Shown here: piece by piece, positions 53,176-64,000 of the stretch | Numbering within the stretch: position 1 is the first letter of the stretch | How the letters are laid out: the number at the start of each line of letters is the position of its first letter | Origin: Anisakis pegreffii | Lineage: Eukaryota; Nematoda; Chromadorea; Rhabditida; Anisakidae | Assembly (NCBI GenBank): GCA_035041965.1 | Contig: JAPYMA010001215.1 | Coordinates: forward strand, 112,289 to 176,288 | DNA: 64,000 nucleotides | Direction of reading: 5' to 3' | Notes under the pieces: generated by a model | What the model was told of the DNA's origin: nothing | What the model saw: only the letters and a program-made list of their open reading frames with translations | The model's database searches: none | Position numbers and translations under genes: made by a program

Positions 53176-56100
53176 GTTATAGCCATCATCATCAGCACCA
53201 ACACCAAAATCACGGCGTCACTGATTCATGCTCAAGAACACACGACGTTTCTCTCATGAACAACACAAGGAATGCAACTGATTCATACCCGAATCAAGCA
53301 GTCAATCACACCGACCGCTACACGAACATTTTCGACACACGCCATAACTCTAGTGCAATTTACAGCATTACAGCATAACACAACCACAAAACACAAAAAA
53401 GTTCTGTAGTTTGTAACCATCTCGGAATCGAGTCTACTTTCATGTCCTCACCAAAAAAATAAACTACATCATCATTGATACACACTCTAAAATTGTTCCC
53501 TCCGACACGAAACAAACCAATTTCATCACTGATCAACAAAACAATATCAAAAATCATTGACAGATATGATGGATGAATTCATGGAAATTCAGTGAAACTC
53601 ACTGTGTTGACAACACTCGCAATTACTCTCGAAATCTCGATCAGTTGCAAAATGACATTTGAAACCAAGCAAAAAAAAACGCAACCGTCTCAGTCCGTAA
53701 ATGAACACTCATCCAAGAAGCGATGCAAAAGCAGAGAAACAAGTTAATTTGGTTGGTATCAAATGATAACAGGTGGACAAATTAGATAATAAACTGATTG
53801 TGTGAAGGTGGTAGGTACGAAAGAGAAATCTTTGCTTTGTTTACTGCACAATAAGCAGTGATCAGTGATGCCTAAAGCACAGGAGCCAAAAAATTTTTTT
53901 GCGGCTTCCTCACCAAATATTACAACAACATTCAGTAGCCGAAGCTACGAACTGTACGATAGTTTTTTTTTTCTTCTGTATCCAGATTGCTTTGGAAACG
54001 AAGTGGAGCAGTGGAAATTTCGGAGTTGGGGTCGAGACCGAAGCCGGCCGGAGCCGACGATTTATAAAGTGTGAAGCTGAAGTTGTTGGAGCAGAAATTT
54101 TGGAAGTTGTAGCCTAAGCTAGAGCCTCAATGGGAGAGCACTGAGGTAGTAGTTTCTTATGTATAAGAGTGTTGCACGACTTCAGCCGTGGTCGATTGGA
54201 GGCATCGGTAAAGTCACATCGATATGTCAGAAAATTACTTCCTTTCATCGAATACTATTTCACCATCAGATTCAACTGAAATACAAGAGATGTACGGATG
54301 TCGATTTCCAAATAAATTAATGGAACTAATGGAAATTTTCAACAACAACAAAAAAATTCATTGTTCAGAGCCATTCGAATTAACCGCATCTTCGTTAGTT
54401 CGTTCTCAGAATTCACGAATTGCACCAGTTAGGTTTTATTGACAAGCGATTCTTCAACTAATTACAGTTGACGTATATTTATGAAGTAATCAAATTTGCT
54501 GTAAGAACGAAAACGTTTACGAAACGATAACAAAAGTGAACTGAATCGAACCATAAAAGCACACCGCAAATTCGTCGAGACTACCCGTGCACGCATCATC
54601 GCAATTCACATTTATTCACCACCACCAAAAAAATATCACACCAAGCAAAAACTGTGTACAACAGAACGGGTATATTTTTGTGAAAAAAGGCATACTCATT
54701 TCTGATGTTCTACAGAGAATACGAATCTCATCAGGCAAATATAAACGTCGATTAGAAAGAGTGCGAAAAATAGAGAAGACAAAGGAACATGCATACGGTT
54801 GTGTCAATATTTGAACATTCCGCATTTCTACTCCACTCATATCCGGACGTCATCGGGTTTGCAAATGTTTCTTGCATATGATTTGCTTCTTTTCCTTGTA
54901 CTCTTTCCTAGTACGTTTCCTTTTCATCTTCGTTTGAATCTCTCAAAAACACCAGTCATAATCAGGTTTTCTGACTGTTTTTTTTGTTGACTGTTCATTC
55001 GTGGTTCACACCGATGTGATCAGAGGCACAGCAGAAAGGGAATACATGTCTGAGAAAGATATCAGGTCACACGGGAAAATCACTCACTCTCCTGTATGCG
55101 TCAATTGACGGAACGCGGTTAAATGAATACAATCTGCAACAGCTACACGAAATGCGGTTCGTTTCAATCGGTTAACTTGGGCATACTTTTCATATACAAT
55201 ATGTATGATATTGTTATAATATGAAGTGATACTACAGTATGATTCGTAGTTATGGTATGTGTGTCTCTTGGTAGCATTATACTTTCAAACATTTGAAGTG
55301 TGTTTCTTATCAATAGTTGAATGATGCAAGGCTACTAATAACTGGACACTGAGAGGTAGTCATCATCAGAGAGTCAGTCATTAAGTCCAATGAAATTCCA
55401 CGAAAATTTTCAACGTTTGAAAATGATATCAGGTATGCGATTCAATTTCGCTGATACATAATCGCCATTTAGATGCGGACATTTGAAGAAACTTTTCGCT
55501 TTTGATTTTGCGAGGAACAACAGCAATACATTGTGAAAGGAGAAGAAGAATGGAAACGTACACGGGGAACTGAAAACAGTTGGGGAAAAAATTTCGTGTA
55601 CGAACGAAACGAATCGTTGAAATAAATACATCTCTCGATGAATATCAGCCAAAAAAAGATGCCCAATTCAGATCGCAACGCGATAATCATTTGATTGCGT
55701 TCGTTCATTCACAAGAAAAATTCACATGATGAATCATTCGCTCACATGATCGAAGTTGAGAGCACAGCAAGCGAACGAAATTCAGAATAGTTGTAGCTCT
55801 AGCACATGAATGAATGACGATCACGAATCGATGATACACGAATTCATCGCAAATAAGAAAAAACCAACGAACCAACCAACAAATCGAATTGGTTTTCGAT
55901 CACTTTTATTGTATATTCTTCTTAAATAAGCCGCAGTGATGATATTACTAAATATACAGGAACTGAATTCACTGACATGAGTATAATCCAAAGCATTCTC
56001 AAATGCTTCGAACATATATCTTCGATAACTTGTGACATTCACGCATGTATTCACCTGTTTCAGTCACTTCCTTTTCCAAACTCATCTGCTAGGACGAACT

Positions 56101-58900
56101 TTCAGGCCGACGTTTAGACTGGAGGAAATGAAGTTGAATGTGAATAAAATTCAGCGGATTGAGGAGGTTAAGCGCATATGCTCCACTTATAGGTTGCGGA
56201 ACAAAAAGCAACTTTTGAAATTGTATTCGGTTCTTTTGTTGGAAATGTAAGTTCACAAACCTTTAATCAGTTTTACTAAAGTAGAAACCACTCGAAGATC
56301 TACGTCTCTGACAATATGAGTTATTCAATTAGTAGATCACAAATCATCTGTTCAATTCGTGCTCTGTCTTAACAACAAAACAACAAATGTCTTAACAAAT
56401 TAAGAAAGCTCACTAGTTGATTCGTAAACATTCCACTGACTGGACGTTTCAAGAGAAGTTTAGTTGAGTTGAATTTAATAAAGTCATAAATGAAGAGGTG
56501 AACAGAACTCGCTGGCTGCTTGATGCTGTGTTCGTTCTATTAATTACTCTATGCTATCTGTATTATTACGATGGTGATGCAATCGTAATCAAACAACATA
56601 TGAAATGATTGATGGATGATATGGGGTTTTCACGAGCATCTGTGCTTTCCACTGATGTGACTGACGACTAATATCAGTATAGCTCGAGAAATTTCTTCGA
56701 TGATAATGATAACACAAACTGATAACGACTTTATTATCTTCGTCACAAATTCATTATTTTATCATAGGAAATTGCATCTGCTGTGTGACGACGACACACC
56801 TCAGCCACAACTTGAGAGCAGTCGTCTAGGAGAGGGTGCATTTTTTGCATCATTTTTTTTGAATTGAATAAAAAACAAATAGAGATTAAAAGTCATCAGA
56901 CTGCGTGCCATAATCATTCACTTGAGTAGAGAACGCGATTCATTCCGAGTGAACAGTTGCACTGAACATCCAAAAGCTCGAGTGCAGTGATGAGACAGCT
57001 AACTGATTACGGCTGTGAGAAATCAGAGTCATATTCAATTAGTAATATGCCCCATAGCACATCACGTTAAAGTGAGTGGATCATATGAAATCGAAGAAAA
57101 GCTAAACGCTAAAGCCGAATGCAAGATGCTGTTAAAAAAAAAAGAAAAGAAATTAATGAATAAGTACACTGCCTGCACAAAATGTTTTGCAAAATGTGAT
57201 TTGTGTTCGAAGAATGAAATGAACGAATTCAAATAGACGATAGCAGCAACATTGGATTAAACAACGAACGCAGGCAGCAGCATCATAATGTAAGGATATA
57301 AATAGACAGATAGCAGCAGCAACGTCCATCTCGCAATTTCTCGGCTAAACCAACGATTAGTGTGAAGCGTTGTTGTTGCTGTCTGTGCTTGTTCTAACGG
57401 TGCTTAAGAATGATGGTTGTTCGTTTATGGTGCAATCGTTGATAGTATCATTTCGAAGCGATGAACATGCGACATGAATGTCGATCACTAGTGACTGACG
57501 GGAAATTAGAACTGATGAGGAACAGAGACGGGAAATTTTGACGAAAAGTTTGTGTGCTGAGTTTGTAAACGAATGAAAAATGATCACAGTAGTAAACGAA
57601 GAGAACTATGACTTGTATCGTTTCACATTGTGCTCTAGACCCAAACGTGAATCTATGTGAATAAGTCTGACTATGAGACTGAACCTAATTTAAGTTTAAA
57701 CACCTTGGGATAATCTCGAGTTTGTTTAGAATTTGAATCCGACTGTCTTCTTAAGACAGAAGAAAAGGATGCACCTTGCAAGTGTTAAGTATAATATCTT
57801 TGATTTTTGCTCACGGCTTCAAAAGTAAAAGTGAAGAAAGTGAGTCAGTCAAACACGGCTAAACAGCTAAAATAATTGAGATGTTTTAGGCTGGCGAAAT
57901 GGGCAATTTTTGCTGATGGCAATGAACACGCAAAAGAGTGGCAGCCATCAGTGGAGCCACAAGCAATATTTTTCAGTTTTATTTGATAATAAACTGATTA
58001 GAAATGAAGAAATTCTGATAGAGATGAAATGAAGACGCAGAAAAGAAAATCGAAAAGCGTGAGAGATATTAGAAAAGAGAACACAACAGAACAATAATAA
58101 TAATAACAACAACAAACACAAACACATCATCAAGCTGATATTACAGTGCTCTGTGTATATATGTATGTGTGTGTGACTTAGTGAAGTGACGTAATTATGC
58201 GCTACTGATATAGTGGCAATGGATTGTATTCAAGGAATAATGAATAAAAAAATACAAATAATGACAACCATTCCGATAACAATAGAGGAAAAAATCTTTT
58301 AATTCAGAATTGAATTCGTGACAATCTGATCAGACACAAAGTGCACATAGCATAACATTCGCTCTGAAGGAAATTGCAGCAGCAGCATCGAGAGTCGCTG
58401 TAATGATGCCGCTCTGGACGAATTTTATTTATATGCTGTTGTTGTTTCATTTAATTCCTTCCATTCCGTCATTTCATTACTACGTATTGCACTTTTTCAA
58501 GCATTCGCATTCATTCCATACACCACATACAAATATGTCTAGTTTCTATCTGGGGTGATGTGGCACTAGTGCTTCATTACGTTGCGGCTCTGTCTACTTT
58601 TATCTCAGTTTGCCATCTCAATCGTATGTGCATGCATGCATCTCTTTTTATTCGTCCTCTTTCTTAGATGTTCCATCTCTTCTCAGTCATAAGCAAACAA
58701 CGGTATCGTACCTGAATGAACAACAGCAATCACAAATTTACTTCTGACGAAATTACTGGACTATTGCATTATATATGGATGATAGACTGACAAGCTGTAC
58801 ACCACCTTGTACGACTGAATGCAGCAGTACATGATTTCATTTCCTCATAAGCCTTAACTAAACTACAAGCGTAAGCCTAATTCGAACTGACTGTACTCCG
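53176..58900. other. Gene-poor region upstream of sma-9
   Basis: No supported genes. A small GC-rich island at about 54000-54065 contains the self-complementary cores ccggccgg and ggtcgagacc, unlike its AT-rich surroundings. ORFs such as 54224-54442 and 57015-57236 have no family features. Confidence 0.4.
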
Positions 58901-59048
58901 TGTGTTCTGCTGAATCAAGCCGAGGCTTACAGATTGCCAAACCAATGCGAGCAGATTTTAGTCCTGGTCAGTGACAATTGGCGTCCGTCACGTGGCAACT
59001 TTTTGTCCGGAAGGAGCCCATTGAGGTGCAAAGTGGACAGGGGGAGGA

Positions 59049-59143
59049 CCTCGACAAAATGTCGAGGGGAGACTTATCCGCAGATCCCCGACTTTTTGGT
59101 GGGAGTCCATCCGCCCCGGATGGACTCCCAGCAAAAAGTCGGG
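59049..59143. repeat. GC-rich double hairpin
   Basis: A 7-bp stem (59049-59055 with 59061-59067) is followed by a 26-bp stem (59087-59112 with 59118-59143) with one mismatch and a 5-nt loop. The segment is much richer in G+C than its surroundings, so it may be a structured RNA, a transposon fragment or a regulatory element. Confidence 0.75.
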
Positions 59144-59199
59144 AGCAAAATTGTACGCATCTCTTAACCCTTTCCTTGACGAACACTAGTCGCTACGCT

Positions 59200-62100
59200 A
59201 CCCCACTGCTCACAAATGTAATGACAAAGTCAACGTTGAAAGAGCGATGAGAATGATGATGACGAAATCAAGTCGACAGAAACAACGCCAGCGAAACAAC
59301 AGGCAGCGTGAGAAGGAACACTCTAGGCATACCATAATGTCATATGCCAACAACGCTCGGTTGGGCCTCTCCCAGTATAAGATATCGCAGCCGCCGCATC
59401 CCCCCATATGACTGTCGCTATGGGTAGCATGAATCGAATGAACACACAGAGAGTAGTAGGCTGATGAATTGATGGCAAAAGGACAACACAGCACGGTTGT
59501 TGTCTATCTATTTGTTTGTTCGCGCATTTCACTCTTTACTACACACACTTCACTCATAACGTTTTCATTGCTCTACTCTTTATCTTACATAAAACGAACG
59601 CTAAGCGCAGCCAGCCTATATTGCTGCCTGCTATAAAGATTTAATGCTGATGTGATGCAGTAGCAATATCAATAGTAGTCTCGTTATGACGCTGTTTGTA
59701 GTCGTCGTTCATTTCATAATTCATTCATTTAAGAAACGTCCTATACGTTCGGGGCACACACACACAACACAACTTTTTATCATAAGCAACAGAGATAAAC
59801 ACATACGAGTGCAAGCAAGCAATCGTATCGCCGTCAGATTGCCTCTCTTCTGCTATCTGCTCTGTCGTCTATTCGACTGACTACTCACTGCTGTTCATCT
59901 CATTCATATGACACATACAAATACACATACACACACAACACTACATCATCACATCAGCATACAGATACGTCATTATTATTAATAGCAATCGTGCTCTTGT
60001 TCTTTTGCTGCTCACTCTCTCTGCTGTATCGTTTCATTTCACGAACAACGATCGCTTCAGATGGACACACTGATGGTTATATGTGAGCAGAGAGAAGGGC
60101 GTTTCAATGGACTTGCAACAGGAAGGCAAATGACAATCACCACCACCACGATGACGATTACAACACTGCGTTCTTTCGCCGTTGCTGTTGGAGAACTGGA
60201 GTAGCGTCCGTCGAATTCACTTATGAGAATGATGGCTTATGAGAATTCGATGTGTGCTACGATGATACAGTTGAATGCTGGGGGAATACGAGAGAGAGTC
60301 TGCTGAATGCAATGTAAACGTAGAGAGCATAGCGAATAAATTCTTCGAAGTCGACAAGCAGACACGAATAGCGTTTTGGAAACAGTGAATTGCTGCTATG
60401 TGTGTAATCGTATTACAACGCCACTTCAATACTGATCAGCATTTTTACACTAACACAAAACAAACAAACAACAACAACAGTCAGACGACGATCGAACGAA
60501 TCGTTGCTCCGAAGCGAGAGATGATCAGATGACGACGCATCAGAATGTGCAAAATTCATGCACAGAGAAATATACTGCACGGAGAAAGAACGACAGATCA
60601 GATGAAATAACACGATGTGGCAGTAGCAGTATAACAGATGATTAATGCAACAACTAACCGACTAGGATGCCAGGCAAGCAGCAGATCAAGAGCGGTCCAG
60701 TGGAGCAGAGACACCCTCTCTCCACTGACGATGATGATACTCTCCTAAAGAATCGATGCAATAACGACAACGATCGTGACGTCACAATCGCTAGGCAATT
60801 CCCACGACCGATCCATCTCTCACACACCAATATCGCATAGACAACACCAATACATCAGCACTAGCAGAGCAGTATCAACGCAATGCCCACCAGCAGACTA
60901 CAGTAATCAATAAGGTGAGATGTGCACATCTGCACACATTAGTCATTAACGTACTATTTGTTGGTTGATCAAACAGATATTAGGGTGATTGTATATGCCA
61001 CTGAAGTTTTTACAATTGCACTAATTCAGCTGACGTGTTGCTGATGAATGAATTTCATTCACAAAACATATCCGATTTCATTCGGTTAGCCTTCCCTCCC
61101 TCCCTTCGTCACCTTCTTTTCACACAATCTCATCAAAAAATCAACCAACACTTTTTGAGTGCGGAATTCTGCGTGAATGACACATTGAAGATCCAATCGA
61201 ATGCAACAAATAATCCTATAAGAGCATTCCACTTTCTCATTTATTCAATGAATGTTTTAAACTGAGCAGTAAGGCGCAGATAAGCAGAGCGGTGTTATCA
61301 TGGGATAATCTCGGCTGAATATTTTATCACGGTTCATTCAGTCTTGCTCGCATTATCTCTTGACTGAACACTGAATAAACAACAACAGTACAATACGCAA
61401 AATTAATTCTGTTTTTTTCATAAATATCAAATAATTGATCCTTTACACTGCAATTTTCTACGATTGCCTATAAGAGCAGTGAATAATCAGTGAAACGAAT
61501 CGTTTCATTGTTTTCTCTCTGCTCTCGTCTCACAAAAACTTTAATCTGATGAGCGTTTCTGGCTTCATGATCTTTGTTCACATTCCAACACACAGCACAT
61601 CAACAGTCAACAACCTAAAGCAAATATAAACAAACACAAACAATGAACCATATCAAAACATTACACAAAGCACACTTTATTCACTTCAATCTGCAACGTT
61701 CATCACAGAAACGGGAAAAGACAAATAAAATCGTCATTATTCCCTTTGCACACATGTATAATAGATCTCCTTGCTTTTCAATATTCTTGTTACATTGCCT
61801 CAATGCTGCTGCTGCAAAAAAAATCAGTGTGAATTCACCGAAAATATCTTGGCGACAAGTTTCACGAACACCGATGATATTTGCAGATTGATAAATGAAA
61901 CGACGACAGGGATATAGCTCTGATACGACTGGCATAGAGAAGGGATACTATCGAAATGTCATTTTTGAAATTAATGAATGCGTTTTTAACAAACTCGGCC
62001 ATGATAGTTCACTAGTGTGTGAGTGTGTGTGTGTGATTATCATTTCGATTAATTTCATTCTGATGATATGCATATCTCCCTTCAATCAGTTTCGGAGAGA

Positions 62101-62760
62101 CGGGTGAAAAATCAATGAGTTCGTATCCATCTATAATGACGATAAAATAAAATGAACAATAAAAAAATACGGAATTCTTTTGGTCATTATCACTGGCATG
62201 CGTTCATTGTAGGATTAATACGATGACAAATATTGTCACAAATTTTTTTTTGGAATGCGCTGATTTCAGAAGTATGAAAATCAATTGGTCGTCTTTGCAC
62301 AGTATGGTCTTTGTTCATCAGTTCATCAGCGATTATACGGAACAACAGTTCTTTTAATGGGCGAAGTGCAACGAACGTTCATCTGATTTTTTCTCCTGTT
62401 GGTGATGAATATTGCGCGTAAGAATAATGGCGGTAAGAAGAGGGAATTGAACGTGGATTGGATTGCGATCAAGGAGGATTTTTCAGAGTGAGAATACTAC
62501 TCATTGTCAGAGAATTTCATTTGTATCAATCACTAAACCGAATCGAAACTACAAATTTAAAAAAATCCTTCATTAAATCGTTGAAACTGATTGCTGGATT
62601 GTAATTGAGGAGACGACATAACTAGACAGTGAGATGGAATGTAGTTAAAGATTATAAGACGATGCATCGTTTCAGACAATGCATATTGCTGCTGGAATAG
62701 GAGACCAATAGACGAACAACAGAAAGCGCAAACATATAGAAACAATTATTCAGTGAGCGA
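59200..62760. other. GC-richer gene-free region, candidate distal promoter
   Basis: The base composition is less AT-rich than elsewhere and short CA-type repeats occur (for example near 59925). A full CRE palindrome lies at 60777-60784. It could hold the distal promoter of sma-9 or of a gene beyond the right edge. No exon is supported. Confidence 0.3.
60777..60784. promoter_or_regulatory. CRE palindrome TGACGTCA
   Basis: A perfect 8-bp CREB/ATF site inside the GC-richer stretch upstream of sma-9. A single match is weak evidence, since an 8-mer can occur by chance in 64 kb. Confidence 0.25.
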
Positions 62761-62819
62761 TTGCGTAGTTGAAGATTTCCACCAACAAAAAAAAGAAAAG
62801 AAAACACCGAACGCCAGCA

Positions 62820-62986
62820 GAGATTGAACTCCGTCATAATTATTATTGCTCGATAGTCGATGAGGGCAAATTCGTTGAGTGTACACGGTCGTCGCGTGCA
62901 CAGCCGGGTTATTGTGTGTGTGGGAAGAGTGAGTGGGCGACAGAGACGAATACGAGAGATTACCCGTTTGAGAACTGTTGCAGGTG
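62820..62986 (+). other. Possible exon of a Cys-rich protein
   Basis: The open frame contains spaced Cys (Y-Y-C, E-C, Y-C-V-C-G, N-C-C) and ends at a donor-like gtgaat. A possible next exon follows ttgcag at about 63253 and ends after a few codons. I recognise no family and have no homology support; it could be chance. Confidence 0.2.
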
Positions 62987-63259
62987 AATTATGTTTTATT
63001 CGTGATTCTTCGCATTCTATTGGATCGCACTCAAACGCATTCTCGTTGCATGTGCGGTGACTCTCACATCACCTCCCAACAGATTCATTTCATTTCTACG
63101 TCACAGATAACAACACCAACGGATATCTTCTAAGCGCATGTGATACTTACTCACTGTGTATGATCTCTGAAATAAGCGCAATGATAAGACTCGCGAGAGT
63201 ACTGCAGAAATATGATACGTACTTGATGTGCGTCAAGAATTACTAATTTGCAGATGGAC

Positions 63260-64000
63260 GCATGTCACAGAAAAATAATTTGCTTTTCTTTTGAGTGTGC
63301 AACCGCAATTAACGACGAGTAACTTGTCATTAGTTGCTTGGAACAGTACATGGTCTGAGAGCAAAACAGCTTCTGGAGAGGACTAAAGTGATGTGTGCAA
63401 AGACGTGAAATGGAATGAATTTTGCATCGGAAATCAGCGACTAAACGATATCCGTTTCGATGAGCAAACGATTCGGATAAAAATGAACTCTGCAATAGAG
63501 GAGCATAGATTTAGATTCGGACAACACTGCAAAAGATTTATTCACTGAATATTGACTTATAAAAATAATATTGCAGCAATTTTTATGAGCAAATAGAAGA
63601 CATAATTTCATGAACGATACTCTGAACTGTTCGACGGTTCTATTCTTGTTGTGAGAAACTAATGAATTTCCTAACAGGGATTCCCCAACACTCTCAATCA
63701 GTTCCAAATGTATGAATATCAAAAATTGTGTTTTCCTTGTAAATTCAGCAATTGCCACACCACCACACTGAAGGTGCTGCCGTCATTCTGCAAAATGTCA
63801 TATGGATTAGTTAATTTATAATGAAATGATTCCCAAAAAATGAATTCAATAACCGATACAATTCTGTTGATTTTTATCATTCGTTGAGTTTCTAGAGTTA
63901 CCGTATCAATAAGCGATGTAAAGAGATAAATAAGCGACAAATAGATAAAATATTAAAATTATAAATATACAATAGTTATTGAATTACAACACGTCTGAAA
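63260..64000. other. Right edge of window, nothing supported
   Basis: AT-rich DNA with short ORFs on both strands and no family motifs, repeats or RNA genes that I can see. Confidence 0.4.

Noticed and set aside
1..64000. tRNA or rRNA genes
   Set aside because: I scanned for B-box (GGTTCGAATCC-like) and conserved rRNA words and found none convincing; a tRNAscan run would be decisive.

Overview
The window is AT-rich nuclear DNA from a nematode. The evidence is short spliced exons with TTTCAG-like acceptors, probable spliced-leader acceptors just upstream of start codons, and an SMA-9/Schnurri zinc-finger gene of nematode type. An ascaridomorph or related clade III parasite is plausible, but that is inference only. 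All gene models were built by eye from ORFs, splice signals, reading-phase continuity and remembered family motifs; nothing was computed or searched.

Layout. 1-2.2 kb: degenerate tandem repeats and a perfect 33-bp inverted repeat. 2.2-4.9 kb (-): an unrecognised basic protein carrying a PP1-docking-like K-S-V-R-F motif. 5.6-12.6 kb (-): an intact 16-exon ABCD4-like half transporter, ending 0.67 kb before the previous gene, so the two could form an operon. 12.6-17.8 kb: a gene-free divergent intergenic region. 17.8-24.2 kb (+): a second intact ABCD4-like half transporter, a head-to-head paralogue of the first with nearly the same exon lengths and intron phases. 25.0-26.3 kb (-): a small Cys-rich Ly6/three-finger-like protein with a GPI-type hydrophobic tail, hidden in short exons. 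27.7-30.2 kb (-): a four-pass membrane protein with a long Q/P-rich C-terminal tail. 31.8-49.1 kb (-): a 26-exon sma-9/Schnurri orthologue with a Q-rich N-terminus and ten zinc fingers. 49.2-64 kb: about 15 kb with no convincing gene, probably the 5' regulatory/leader region of sma-9, with a GC-rich double hairpin and a CRE palindrome.

The ABCD4-like proteins would be expected to handle cobalamin or lipid in lysosomal or peroxisomal membranes. SMA-9 is a nuclear cofactor of BMP/TGF-beta (Sma/Mab) signalling. The remaining genes have no assigned function. Apart from the possible operon and the duplicated transporter pair, the genes look functionally unrelated.
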